Source: Treponema sp. (GTDB lineage Bacteria; Spirochaetota; Spirochaetia; Treponematales; Treponemataceae). From it: a stretch of 64,000 bases of DNA. Both the position numbers and the translations under genes were made by a program. A model generated the notes under the pieces. That model searched no databases. It saw only the letters and a program-made list of their open reading frames with translations, and was not told the DNA's origin. The first letter of the stretch is position 1. Every line of letters starts with the position of its first letter. The stretch is from NCBI GenBank assembly GCA_024402565.1, contig JAKSTM010000002.1, positions 62,001 through 126,000 of the forward strand. The letters are read 5' to 3'. Below, piece after piece: positions 35,073 through 43,618 of the stretch.

Positions 35073-35946
35073 GTGTACCTTTTACAACTCGAAGTTGTCC
35101 TTCCAGGTCTTTTAAAATCTCGATATTAATAAATCCGTTTTCTTCTGCCAGTTTAGCAGCAGCTTCGGCATTATATTCACCTGTTTCCATTAAAAATATT
35201 CCACCTGGGGAAAGATGATTTTTCATTTGAGGAAAAAGGTTTCTGATTATTCCAAGACCGTCATTTTTTTCAGGCGTATCGGAAGCAATATTATTATCAC
35301 CGTCTAAGGCAAGTCGAGGTTCGGACCTTCCATCAGTAAGCAGAGAATCCACTAAAGACGCTGGAATGTAAGGTGGATTGGTGAGAATGAAATGGTATTT
35401 TTCATGCTCAGGAATTTCTTCAAAAAGATTTGACTGAATAAAAGCTGGTTTGTAATGGGGAATAATTGAGTTCGCATTTGTTTTCGCAATTTCCAAAGCA
35501 GCCGGACTGATATCAACTAAAGTGAGATCGAGATAATGTGGTACAGATTTTGCTACGGAGATTCCAATGCAGCCACTGCCCGTGCACATGTCACAAACCT
35601 TTGCATTTTTTATTTTTGAGATTTCCTCTATAGCATTTTCTACAAGGATTTCTGTGTCAGGTTTTGGAATTAATACATCTGGAGTGACAAAAAAATCTAA
35701 ACCAAAGAATTCTTTTTTTCCTGTTATGTAAGCGACAGGAAGTCCTTTTTGCCGTTTTTCAATATAGTCAAAAAAGGTTTCTTCCTGCTTTTGAGTAAGT
35801 AAGTCTTTGTGATGCAGAAGCAGAAATGTTTTATCACAATTTAATATGCTGCATAGAAAACAAGATACATCCAGTCCACTGGAAGGTGAAAATTCTTTTA
35901 AGAGGGTAATTCCTTTCTGTTTAGCTTCACCAAAAGTCAGATTCAT
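35062..35946 (-). CDS. prmC: Release factor glutamine methyltransferase
   Basis: A 294-residue SAM-dependent enzyme that methylates the glutamine of the GGQ motif in release factors 1 and 2. The SAM site VCDMCTGSGCIGISVAKS and the catalytic N190-PPY motif are present, after an N-terminal helical domain (about 1-80). It overlaps the threonine-synthase-like gene by 4 bp, so it is translationally coupled to it. prfA is not adjacent, unlike in many bacteria. Confidence 0.94.
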   Translation of the reverse strand: MNLTFGEAKQKGITLLKEFSPSSGLDVSCFLCSILNCDKTFLLLHHKDLLTQKQEETFFDYIEKRQKGLPVAYITGKKEFFGLDFFVTPDVLIPKPDTEILVENAIEEISKIKNAKVCDMCTGSGCIGISVAKSVPHYLDLTLVDISPAALEIAKTNANSIIPHYKPAFIQSNLFEEIPEHEKYHFILTNPPYIPASLVDSLLTDGRSEPRLALDGDNNIASDTPEKNDGLGIIRNLFPQMKNHLSPGGIFLMETGEYNAEAAAKLAEENGFINIEILKDLEGQLRVVKGTLNY

Positions 35947-37247
35947 TTTGAGATTTCTTTGATAATGTCTTTAATCTCTTTGGCTGTAGAAACTGTTGGT
36001 CTTGAAAGAATTGTAGGCTCCAATGCGGCTTGAACATTTTCTTTCATCTCAGGAGCTTCTCCAACTGTATGTCTGCAGTAGCTTTGTGAAAGTGCCGGGT
36101 CGTCTCTTGCGATGAGAATTGCGGAACCTTCATCTTCAAAAATTTCTTCAGATCGATTTTTAAGTGCAGCGTAAGCTCTTCCGGTATGGCGGTCTGCAAA
36201 GATTCCGTATTTTACAAAAAGTTCTTTCGTTGCTTCATCAACATCTTCATTTGTAACTGGAGAAGGGTAAACAAAGTTTCTGAGCATCAGTGAGTTTGCG
36301 CTGAAAATTTCTTCCATTCGTTCAAGGTTTGATGGATCGGAAGGATCTGTTTTGTTGCGTTTTTCAAGAGATACAAACGAGTCCATAATCAGTGTATTGC
36401 CACGAGTATCTGTTGTAAGTGCCCCTGTAGAAGGAAGAATGAAACCTCCTAAAGGAAGTGCAAAACGCCAGCTATAAAGACCTGCAACCAGATTAGAATA
36501 ATTTCCTGGTGCAAGTGAATAGAAGATATCTCCGTGAACAATATTTTTTACTCGAGAGAATGCAAATGGGAAGAAGAAAATGTGTCCCAGAAGGCGTCCG
36601 AAGTTGGCTGTGTTTGCAACTGTAAGGTTGTATTCATTTGTGAAAGCAGTGTCTGCAAAAACTTCGCGAATTAGATTTTTACCATTATCATCTTCGACTT
36701 CAAGAGGATAAATATTTCCACCGTTCCAGACAAAGTCTTCATCTTTCATTCCACGGTATTCACCTTTTTTGCATAAAAGAACCGCTTTTAGATTTTTCTT
36801 TCCTTTGAGAGTCTTTGCAAGAATGGCACCAAGTTCTCCGTTTGTGTAATCCAGGAAAACTGCTTTTCCGCCTTTCATTGTAAGGATTGTATCCAGAAGT
36901 GCACAAAGGTACGAAACTCCGTAGTCTCGGTGACATCCTGTCCATCCATGGAAAAGCTCCAGACAAAAAAGATTTTCATCAAGCTGTTTTAAAACAGGTT
37001 CGTGAGGAAATGCTTCAGTTGCAATTTTTTCACAAATAATTGGAGAAAATTCTTCATTTATAAAAGCTGAAGTTAATGTTCCTGCAATATTCTGGAAAGA
37101 AGTTTTTTCATTTGTGTACATTATCCAGCGTCTTAAGTCCTGGAGATTAGAAGGAACGTAAAGTCCCCCATCTCCTGGAATAGAATGGATTATGCCGTCT
37201 GAGAAAGGTACTTTAAGATTTGGATTTCTTGTGCTTGTTAATATCAT
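35943..37247 (-). CDS. Threonine synthase homologue lacking the PLP lysine
   Basis: A 434-residue protein that follows the threonine synthase fold: N-terminal TRNPNLKVPF and IPGDGGLYVP, FHGWT at 99-103, a central VANTANFGRLLGH and FILPSTGALTT, and a C-terminal helical part. In true threonine synthases the motif HGPTxAFKD holds the lysine that binds pyridoxal phosphate; here the text is HGWTGCHRD, with Arg107 in that place (codon CGA). No nearby lysine could replace it without a shift. It therefore may not be a PLP enzyme. It lies between argR and prmC with 20-bp and -4-bp spacing. Confidence 0.8.
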   Translation of the reverse strand: MILTSTRNPNLKVPFSDGIIHSIPGDGGLYVPSNLQDLRRWIMYTNEKTSFQNIAGTLTSAFINEEFSPIICEKIATEAFPHEPVLKQLDENLFCLELFHGWTGCHRDYGVSYLCALLDTILTMKGGKAVFLDYTNGELGAILAKTLKGKKNLKAVLLCKKGEYRGMKDEDFVWNGGNIYPLEVEDDNGKNLIREVFADTAFTNEYNLTVANTANFGRLLGHIFFFPFAFSRVKNIVHGDIFYSLAPGNYSNLVAGLYSWRFALPLGGFILPSTGALTTDTRGNTLIMDSFVSLEKRNKTDPSDPSNLERMEEIFSANSLMLRNFVYPSPVTNEDVDEATKELFVKYGIFADRHTGRAYAALKNRSEEIFEDEGSAILIARDDPALSQSYCRHTVGEAPEMKENVQAALEPTILSRPTVSTAKEIKDIIKEISK

Positions 37248-37267
37248 GTGTTTACGATTTTTCTAGT

Positions 37268-37741
37268 TTAGTTGATTTCCACTCCGGGAATTTTTGCTTT
37301 AAGGGCTTTTTCAAAGTCGGACTTTGTAACCCCTTCACGAAGAACTGCGAACATTGTGTTGTCTCCGGCTACAGTTCCAAGGATTTCAGAAATTTCCAGG
37401 TTGTCGATTGCATTACAAACTGTATTTGCATGTCCCTGGAATGTTTTAATAACTACCATATTTCCGCTGGTTTCGACGCTCAAATAACCTCTTAAAAAAT
37501 CCTGGATATAGATTTGAGAAGTTTCCTGTACTGATGAGTCTGTGCTGAAAGAGTATATATAAGTTCCATTATCTCCAGGGATTTTTACAACCTGAAGATA
37601 TCGCAGATCTCTTGAGAGTGTTGCCTGTGTAACTTCAAAACCTTCTTTCTGAAGCAGCTCCAGCAGTTCATCCTGATTTTGGATTGTATTTGATCTAATG
37701 AGCTGTCTGATAGTCGACAGTCTTTCGTCTTTTCCTTTCAT
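37268..37741 (-). CDS. argR: Arginine repressor ArgR
   Basis: A 157-residue transcription regulator. The N-terminal winged helix shows FEVTQATLSRDLRYLQVVK with the SRDL recognition segment. The C-terminal oligomerisation domain has EILGTVAGDNTMFAVLR, the arginine-binding GTxAGDDT-type motif with N in place of the second D. It is the first gene of the argR/thrC-like/prmC run and divergent from lptC. Arginine genes are not in the window. Confidence 0.92.
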   Translation of the reverse strand: MKGKDERLSTIRQLIRSNTIQNQDELLELLQKEGFEVTQATLSRDLRYLQVVKIPGDNGTYIYSFSTDSSVQETSQIYIQDFLRGYLSVETSGNMVVIKTFQGHANTVCNAIDNLEISEILGTVAGDNTMFAVLREGVTKSDFEKALKAKIPGVEIN

Positions 37742-37759
37742 ATTTGTTTAATTTTATTG

Positions 37760-37765
37760 TATAAT
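37760..37765 (+). promoter_or_regulatory. -10 element for lptC, leaderless GTG start
   Basis: A perfect TATAAT ends 7 bp before the GTG start of lptC, which should place the first transcribed base at the start codon. No convincing -35 or ribosome site is seen. Confidence 0.45.
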
Positions 37766-37772
37766 TATTTTT

Positions 37773-38312
37773 GTGAAAAGATACATCCTTTTTGAGGCAT
37801 TGTTTATAGTTCTTATGTGTTCTTCTTGTTCCCTCAAATATGCACAGGAACAGAACGTGGATGAAATTATTCCAGAATTCTCGTTTTCTGATTCCGTTCT
37901 TACTCGATACGAAAATAATAAGAAAAATCTGGAACTTCGCATAGGACAAATGGAACAGTATAGAGACGGACATTCTATGTTTGCGAAAGACGTTCTTTTT
38001 TCAACTTTTGATAAAGATGGACTTGTCATGGAAGGGAGTTGCGTTTATTTAAGCGCAGATACAAAAAAAGAAATTTATGAACTTTATGAACAGATAAAAA
38101 TATATAACAAAAAAGAAGGAATTAATGTTTCGGGAAGATCCTTTCACTGGAACGGAAAAAATGAACAGCTGGTTGCTGGAAGAAATGATACAGTTTCTGT
38201 GGAAAAGGATGGCATGGTAGTTCGTGGCAGCGGTTTTTCTGCCAGTGGTGCCAGCACCAGTTTTGTTTTTAATTCAGTTATAACAGGCAGTATTGATACA
38301 AAAAATGAATAA
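37773..38312 (+). CDS. lptC: LPS export protein LptC-like lipoprotein
   Basis: A 179-residue protein with GTG start, a signal with a lipobox-like VLMCSSC and the LptC beta-jellyroll pattern: PEFSFSDSVLTRYENNKKNLELRI at the front, then alternating strands to GRSFHWNGKNEQLVAGRNDTVSV, the part that normally carries substrate to LptA. Classic LptC is anchored by a TM helix; a lipid anchor is less common. lptA overlaps the stop by 8 bp and lptB follows, giving the full C-A-B order. Confidence 0.82.
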   Translation: MKRYILFEALFIVLMCSSCSLKYAQEQNVDEIIPEFSFSDSVLTRYENNKKNLELRIGQMEQYRDGHSMFAKDVLFSTFDKDGLVMEGSCVYLSADTKKEIYELYEQIKIYNKKEGINVSGRSFHWNGKNEQLVAGRNDTVSVEKDGMVVRGSGFSASGASTSFVFNSVITGSIDTKNE

Positions 38313-39108
38313 ACGATTTATAAAAGTGCTGAAAAAAATAATTTTTCTTTTTATTTTTATTTTCTCGTCCACTTCCTTATTTGCAGAACATATTACTTTT
38401 TCTGCAGACAGTATGTCGGGATCGGCAAAAAAGAATGCTACAACAACTGTCCTTCAGGGAAATGCTCAGATAACTACAGAAGAAATGGAAATCTTTGCTG
38501 ATAAAATCGAGCTTTCGGGAGAAGATTATAAAAATATTCGGGCAGAAGGAAAAGTAAAAGGAAAAAATACAAAATCTGGTATGGAGTTTACCTGTGCAGA
38601 AATGGAATATGACAGAACTTCAAAACTGGCAGTTCTGACAGGCGATGTGGATTTGAAAGACACTGAAAATGACGTAACTGCAAAAGCCCAGGTGATTTCA
38701 TACAATTCTGAAACAGATATAGCCATTATGCAGATTGGAATTAATCTGGTTCAAAAAGATAATGTTTGTTCTGCATCTTATGCTGTTTATTATAAAAAGA
38801 CTCAGATGTTAAATCTTTCGGGAAATGCCAAAATCAAACAGAAGGAAGATACTTTCCGTGCACAGCAAATTACTTTGAACATGGAAACTGAAGAAATCAC
38901 TTTGGATGGTCGTGTAAAAGGAACTGTTTCTGAGAAAGAAAGTGAAAACGAAGCCGAAAATGGAAACGAAACGGAGAAACAAGATGACCTGCAAGATGAT
39001 TCGATAGAAAGTAAAGCAGAGTCTGAAAATGAAAATCAAAAAAGCGAAACAGAACTAACAGAAAAATCAAACGAAAAAACAGAAGGGGAGTCTTCAAAAA
39101 ATGAGTGA
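38305..39108 (+). CDS. lptA: LptA/OstA-like periplasmic bridge protein
   Basis: A 267-residue exported protein, signal peptide ending SSTSLFA, with an OstA-N domain (about 20-195: [20 protein letters not shown] and repeated strands such as [10 protein letters not shown]). It should form the periplasmic lipid-transfer bridge with LptC. The last 70 residues are an unstructured, highly acidic tail rich in E, N, S and K (repeats like ESENE, ENENQK) not seen in E. coli LptA. The ATG overlaps the lptC stop; a TTG four codons earlier is possible but weaker. It overlaps lptB by 8 bp. Confidence 0.85.
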   Translation: MNKRFIKVLKKIIFLFIFIFSSTSLFAEHITFSADSMSGSAKKNATTTVLQGNAQITTEEMEIFADKIELSGEDYKNIRAEGKVKGKNTKSGMEFTCAEMEYDRTSKLAVLTGDVDLKDTENDVTAKAQVISYNSETDIAIMQIGINLVQKDNVCSASYAVYYKKTQMLNLSGNAKIKQKEDTFRAQQITLNMETEEITLDGRVKGTVSEKESENEAENGNETEKQDDLQDDSIESKAESENENQKSETELTEKSNEKTEGESSKNE

Positions 39109-39928
39109 TGAAAATGCTGGGGAATCTTCAATAGAACCTACAACAAATCTTACAATTGAAACACCGTTACCCGAAACACCGTTACTTGAAACTCCGTCAA
39201 CAGGACATATTCTGCGTGTTTCAAGTCTTTATAAATCATTTGGAAAAAAACAGGTAGTTAAAGGTGTAGATTTTTCTATGAAAACTGGTGAAGTTCTTGG
39301 TTTGCTTGGACCGAACGGCGCCGGAAAAACAACGTCTTTCTACATGGTTGTCGGTTTCTATAAACCAACAAATGGTGAAGTTTTTCTTGATGATGAATGT
39401 ATAACAAAACTTCCTATGTATAAACGGGCACGAAAAGGTATCTCTTATTTACCACAGGAACCTTCTGTTTTCAAAAAATTGACAGTTGAAGAAAATATCT
39501 GGTCCATTCTTGAAACTCGGAAAGATTTGTCTCGTGCAGAAAAAAAGCAGAGACTTGAAGAATTAATAGAAGAGTTTTCCATTGGCCGAATCAGAAAGCA
39601 GCCGGCTTTTACCTTATCGGGAGGAGAACGTCGCCGAACCGAAATTGCCAGATCTCTCGCCATAGAACCTAAGTTCCTTCTTTTGGATGAACCTTTTGCT
39701 GGAATTGACCCGATTGCGGTTGCAGATATTAAGGGAATGATTCATCTTCTTGCAAAACGTGGAATTGGTATTCTGATTACAGACCATAATGTTCGCGATA
39801 CTCTGGAGATTACAGATCGTGCTATTATTATCAGTACCGGAACAATTGTTGCTCAGGGAACAAAAGATGATATTTTACAGTCTGAAATTGCCCGCAAAAT
39901 TTATCTGGGTGAAGATTTCAGTATGTAA
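39101..39928 (+). CDS. lptB: LPS export ABC transporter ATP-binding protein
   Basis: A 275-residue ATPase with Walker [10 protein letters not shown], signature LSGGERRR, Walker [14 protein letters not shown] and switch histidine [10 protein letters not shown], the last being diagnostic for LptB. The first 35 residues are an extra, threonine/proline-rich leader with the near-repeat [14 protein letters not shown] that LptB normally lacks. LptF and LptG are not in this window. Treponemes with an outer membrane but no classical LPS still keep Lpt genes, so the cargo is uncertain. Confidence 0.92.
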   Translation: MSDENAGESSIEPTTNLTIETPLPETPLLETPSTGHILRVSSLYKSFGKKQVVKGVDFSMKTGEVLGLLGPNGAGKTTSFYMVVGFYKPTNGEVFLDDECITKLPMYKRARKGISYLPQEPSVFKKLTVEENIWSILETRKDLSRAEKKQRLEELIEEFSIGRIRKQPAFTLSGGERRRTEIARSLAIEPKFLLLDEPFAGIDPIAVADIKGMIHLLAKRGIGILITDHNVRDTLEITDRAIIISTGTIVAQGTKDDILQSEIARKIYLGEDFSM

Positions 39929-39959
39929 AAAAAAGTTTATAAAAGAGTTGCTGTGGCAC

Positions 39960-39988
39960 TTGACGTAACCACCGCAATTTTATAATAT
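39960..39988 (+). promoter_or_regulatory. Promoter of tRNA-Gln
   Basis: TTGACG at 39960-39965 is followed by TATAAT (39981-39986, 15 bp) overlapping TAATAT (39983-39988, 17 bp). Either gives a start a few bases before the tRNA. Confidence 0.65.
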
Positions 39989-40000
39989 AAACATACTCAT

Positions 40001-40071
40001 TCCCCGATTGTGTAATGGTAGCACTTCAGATTCTGGTTCTGACTGTGGGGGTTCGAATCCTCCTTGGGGAA
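40001..40071 (+). tRNA. tRNA-Gln (CTG)
   Basis: A full cloverleaf: acceptor TCCCCGA/TTGGGGA, D-stem GTGT/GCAC, anticodon stem TCAGA/TCTGA with loop TTCTGGT (anticodon CTG), T-stem GGGGG/CCTCC with loop TTCGAAT. CCA is not encoded; the discriminator is A. Confidence 0.92.
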
Positions 40072-40074
40072 CTT

Positions 40075-40105
40075 AAGCTGAATCAAACGATTCAGCTTTT
40101 TTTTT
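40075..40105 (+). terminator. Terminator after tRNA-Gln
   Basis: A perfect 10-bp stem, AAGCTGAATC/GATTCAGCTT (40075-40084 and 40089-40098), with loop AAAC, runs into a T-run of nine. Confidence 0.92.
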
Positions 40106-40121
40106 ACATATTTCACTTAAT

Positions 40122-40194
40122 GGTCCTTTCGAATATCGGTTTAGTTCGCGACCCTCTCAAGGTTGAAAGGCGGGTTCGACTCCCGCAAGGACCG
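40122..40194 (+). tRNA. tRNA-Glu (CTC)
   Basis: Acceptor GGTCCTT/AAGGACC, D-stem GAAT/GTTC, anticodon stem CGACC/GGTTG with loop CTCTCAA (anticodon CTC), T-stem GCGGG/CCCGC with loop TTCGACT, discriminator G and no CCA. It has no obvious promoter of its own in the 16 bp after the preceding terminator, so it may rely on read-through. Confidence 0.92.
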
Positions 40195-40205
40195 TTTTTT
40201 TATTT

Positions 40206-40238
40206 AAAAGACTTCATCAAACGATGAAGTCTTTTTTT
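40206..40238 (+). terminator. Terminator after tRNA-Glu
   Basis: AAAAGACTTCATC/GATGAAGTCTTTT (40206-40218 and 40223-40235) with the same AAAC loop as the previous terminator, followed by T residues to 40238. Confidence 0.9.
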
Positions 40239-40304
40239 GTTTGGTGTGAAAACGTAAATTCTATGTTATTCTATAAAGTAGTGGAAATTCATGGAGGATT
40301 ATTT

Positions 40305-41534
40305 ATGAAAAAAAATTTTAGACTGAGTTCAATTTTATTTTTGTTTGGACTTTTGGTTTTGTCTTTGACAGGGTGTAAACAAAAGGAAGATCCTAGTTTT
40401 GACAATAAAACACCAGCACAACCTTTAGTAAAAGATGAAAGCGGAACCGCATCAATCGCTGATATTTCTTCCATTAATTTGGTAAAAAATATGAAAGCGG
40501 GATGGAATCTTGGAAATACACTGGATGCTTTTATAGCAGGTTCTTCAGGTCTTTCTTCCGAAACCTGCTGGGGAAATCCCAAAACAACAAAAGAAATTAT
40601 TCATATGGGAACCGAAAATGGATACAAAACAATTCGTATTCCTGTCACCTGGTTTAATCATATTATTGATAAAAATTATACAATTGACTCTGATTGGATG
40701 AAGCGTGTAAAAACAATTGTAGACTGGGCTATTGCAGACGGCTATTACGTGATTCTTAATGAACATCATTCTGTTCATGACAATATGAATGATCCTCTGA
40801 AATATGGTGATGGTTACATTATCCGAAATAATCCGACCGACATTGCTGAATCAAAAGCATTTTTAAAAGCCGTATGGACTCAAATTGCAGCGGCCTTTAA
40901 TTCAAGCTACGACGAACATCTTATTTTTGAAACAATGAATGAACCTCGTAATACAGGTCATGAACACTGCTGGATTCCTGGAATGTGGGGTGCTGCAAAC
41001 TGTGCTGAATGTAAAGCAGATTATGGACTTTTGAATGAATATAATCAGATTTGTCTTGATGCAATTCGTGCTTCTGGTGGAGCTAACGCAAACCGTTTTG
41101 TATTGATTCCATCTTTATGTACTTCTGATAACACAACTACCCACAGCCTTTTTAAGCTTCCAAATGATACAGCAAAAGATAAACTGATTCTTACAGTTCA
41201 TAACTATGTTATGGGTGTTGATAAAAATACTCTGCCGGAGACATTTACTTCAGATCATAAGAAGACTCTTGATAATATGTTATCGAATCTTGAAACAAAT
41301 TATATTTCAAAAGGCATTCCTGTAGTTTTTGGAGAGACTGGGGCTATGCGTTATATTGATGCAGGCGAACGTACAAAATGGATAACATATTTTGCAGGTA
41401 AGGCAAGCAGTCTCGGGATTTCACTCGTTTACTGGGATGACGGCGGGGACTTCCGCGTTTTTGATAGAAGTAACCTTAAAATAGTAAACGAGGATGAAGC
41501 TTTTGTAAAAGCTTTTTCCGACGCATATAATTAA
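40305..41534 (+). CDS. Glycoside hydrolase family 5 lipoprotein (endoglucanase type)
   Basis: A 409-residue lipoprotein (lipobox LSLTGC, Cys24) with a GH5 TIM barrel starting near residue 60. The motifs are in order: NMKAGWNLGNTLDAF, YKTIRIPVTWFNH, VILNEHHSVHDN, the acid/base Glu213 in ETMNEPR, and the nucleophile Glu344 in VFGETGAMRY, so the active site is complete. Expected role is cutting beta-1,4-glucans outside the cell at the outer membrane. The ATG has GGAGG 8 bp upstream; a longer reading frame begins inside the tRNA-Glu terminator and is rejected. The small secreted gene follows after 14 bp. Confidence 0.92.
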   Translation: MKKNFRLSSILFLFGLLVLSLTGCKQKEDPSFDNKTPAQPLVKDESGTASIADISSINLVKNMKAGWNLGNTLDAFIAGSSGLSSETCWGNPKTTKEIIHMGTENGYKTIRIPVTWFNHIIDKNYTIDSDWMKRVKTIVDWAIADGYYVILNEHHSVHDNMNDPLKYGDGYIIRNNPTDIAESKAFLKAVWTQIAAAFNSSYDEHLIFETMNEPRNTGHEHCWIPGMWGAANCAECKADYGLLNEYNQICLDAIRASGGANANRFVLIPSLCTSDNTTTHSLFKLPNDTAKDKLILTVHNYVMGVDKNTLPETFTSDHKKTLDNMLSNLETNYISKGIPVVFGETGAMRYIDAGERTKWITYFAGKASSLGISLVYWDDGGDFRVFDRSNLKIVNEDEAFVKAFSDAYN

Positions 41535-41548
41535 CCTGGAACAATAAT

Positions 41549-42106
41549 ATGATAGGTTCCCGGGTGAAAAAGATCTTTTTAAGTTTTTTACTTATTTTTG
41601 TTTCTTTTCTTTATGTTTGGGCGACGGATCTTACTCCTGATATAAAGCATAATCCCTGGGAACTAATTATTTACCGTCCTCAGAATACTGAAGCCATTAA
41701 CGATATTCGTTGCTGGCTAAAAGTAGAAGATATGGATGGAAATGATGTTACTTATACCAAAATTTCAGCCACTTATGAATGGGTTTCGATTCCGGATGTT
41801 GTAAATAAATATCAGAGAACTTATTGGCTTTCAGGCGGCGTGGCAATGCACCTGAATATAAAACCTGGTCGTTACAAAATGACTGTTTCTACACCAAGCG
41901 ATAAACAGTGGCCATATCCTTCTGAAAATCGTGATGAATGGAAGAGTAACGAGTTTATTTACGATACTGAAAATCCGGCTAAAGTGATTTTTGTTTATCC
42001 TGGTACGGATGAAAACGGTTTTTATGACGGTCGCTGGATCATCAGTGGAAGAGCACCAAAATATTTTAAACAGGCAACAATTCCTGATATGAAAAAAGCC
42101 GAATAG
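41549..42106 (+). CDS. Small secreted protein next to GH5
   Basis: A 185-residue protein with a signal peptide (IFLSFLLIFVSFLYVWA) and a mature part of about 160 residues rich in aromatic residues and strand patterns (PWELIIYRPQNTEAINDI, IKPGRYKMTVST, WPYPSENRDEWKSNEF). I do not recognise the family. A GTG at 41564, five codons in, is an alternative start giving a cleaner signal peptide. It is 14 bp after the GH5 gene and 79 bp before GH43, so a glycan-binding or helper role is inference from position. Confidence 0.6.
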   Translation: MIGSRVKKIFLSFLLIFVSFLYVWATDLTPDIKHNPWELIIYRPQNTEAINDIRCWLKVEDMDGNDVTYTKISATYEWVSIPDVVNKYQRTYWLSGGVAMHLNIKPGRYKMTVSTPSDKQWPYPSENRDEWKSNEFIYDTENPAKVIFVYPGTDENGFYDGRWIISGRAPKYFKQATIPDMKKAE

Positions 42107-42185
42107 GAAAGGGGATTTTCCTAATTGTGAAAATGGCACTTTTCTTTGAAAATAACCTGGTAATAAAAATCAAAGAGGCATAATT

Positions 42186-43580
42186 ATGAAAAAACAGGCT
42201 TTTAATCCTTATCTTCCGTCTTATGAATATATTCCCGACGGAGAACCTTATGTTTTTAATGGAAGGGTTTATGTTTACGGAAGTCACGACCATTACGGCT
42301 GTCCAGTATTCTGTCTGAATGATTATGTCTGCTGGAGTGCTCCAGTTGATGATCTTGGTAACTGGAGATACGAAGGCGTTTCTTATAAAAGAACTGATGA
42401 TCCTGTTAATAAGGACGGTCTTGCTGTTCTTTACGCACCTGACGTTACAGTAGGCCCTGACGGAAAATATTATCTTTATTATTGTCTTGATAAATTTTCA
42501 CTCGTTTCTGTTGCTGTAAGTGATGTTCCTCAGGGACCATTTAAGTTTTACGGTTATGTTCATTATGCAGACGGAACAAGACTTGGCGAGCGAGCAGGGG
42601 ACGAACCACAGTTTGACCCGGGCGTTTTGACAGAAGGTGAAAAGACTTATCTTTACACAGGTTTCTGCGGACGCGGAGACAAAAGCCGTCACGGTTCATG
42701 GTGTGTAACACTGGACAGAGATATGCTTACAATTATTGAAGAACCTGTTCTTGTTGTTCCGGGTGTTGAATATTGCGAAGGAAGCGGATTCGAAGGTCAT
42801 TCTTTCTTTGAGGCAAGTTCAATCCGTAAACGAGGTGACACATATTACTTCATTTACTCATCTGAAGTTATGCACGAACTTTGCTACGCAACAAGTAAAA
42901 ATCCACGGGAAAAATTTACTTACGGCGGCGTAATTGTTTCAAACTGTGATCTTGGAATCGACACTTACAAAGCTGCCGATGTTCCTGCCTGTTACGGCGC
43001 CAACAATCACGGCAGCATCGTAGAGATTCAAGATGCATGGTACATTTTCTATCACCGCCACACAAACGGCGACTGGTATTCACGCCAGGGCTGTGCTGAA
43101 AAAATCACATTTACAGAAGACGGAAAAATCCCGCAGGTGGAAATTACTTCATGCGGATTAAACGGCGGACCACTTAAGGCAGAAGGTGAATATCCGGCTT
43201 ACATTGCCTGCAATATCTGGACAAATAAACCACAGGCCTATGTTGCAGAAGGTTTCCCAAAAATCATGCAGGAATGTACAGACGGCGAAGAAGATCTTTC
43301 TTACATTACACGTCTTTATGAAGGTTCCACAGTCGGCTTTAAATATTTCGATTTCAAAGGCGTAAAGAAAATCACACTTGAAACCCGAGCTTATGCCAAC
43401 GGCGTTTTTGAAATCCGCACAGAACCCCAGGGAAAAGTGTGGGGCGAAGTAAAAGTGGGTTACACAAATTTCTGGGTAAAAGGAAGTACGGAAGTTGCAA
43501 TTCCTGACGGAGTTCATGCTCTGTATATTTCTTTCAAAGGAGAAGGAAATCCTCAGCTCAGAAAACTCTGGTTTGAATAA
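42186..43580 (+). CDS. Glycoside hydrolase family 43 protein
   Basis: A 464-residue protein with a five-bladed propeller GH43 domain in the first 320 residues: IPDGEPYVFNGRVYVYGSHD holds the catalytic base Asp, LYAPDVTVGPDGKYYLYY the second Asp, and FFEASSIRKRGDTYYFIY the general acid Glu. About 140 beta-rich residues form a C-terminal accessory domain. There is no signal peptide, so it probably acts in the cytoplasm on imported arabino- or xylo-oligosaccharides. AGAGGC stands 9 bp before the start. No terminator is obvious before the next promoter. Confidence 0.9.
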   Translation: MKKQAFNPYLPSYEYIPDGEPYVFNGRVYVYGSHDHYGCPVFCLNDYVCWSAPVDDLGNWRYEGVSYKRTDDPVNKDGLAVLYAPDVTVGPDGKYYLYYCLDKFSLVSVAVSDVPQGPFKFYGYVHYADGTRLGERAGDEPQFDPGVLTEGEKTYLYTGFCGRGDKSRHGSWCVTLDRDMLTIIEEPVLVVPGVEYCEGSGFEGHSFFEASSIRKRGDTYYFIYSSEVMHELCYATSKNPREKFTYGGVIVSNCDLGIDTYKAADVPACYGANNHGSIVEIQDAWYIFYHRHTNGDWYSRQGCAEKITFTEDGKIPQVEITSCGLNGGPLKAEGEYPAYIACNIWTNKPQAYVAEGFPKIMQECTDGEEDLSYITRLYEGSTVGFKYFDFKGVKKITLETRAYANGVFEIRTEPQGKVWGEVKVGYTNFWVKGSTEVAIPDGVHALYISFKGEGNPQLRKLWFE

Positions 43581-43589
43581 GCCTCTTTC

Positions 43590-43618
43590 TTGACATTTTC
43601 AAAACTGTTTCATAAAAT
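43590..43618 (+). promoter_or_regulatory. Promoter of the zur-znu operon
   Basis: TTGACA (43590-43595) and TAAAAT (43613-43618) are 17 bp apart. The start near 43625 gives a leader of about 180 nt before zur. Confidence 0.7.

Noticed and set aside
40224-40304. Longer start for the GH5 gene at 40224
   Set aside because: It begins inside the tRNA-Glu terminator hairpin and would bury the lipoprotein signal peptide.
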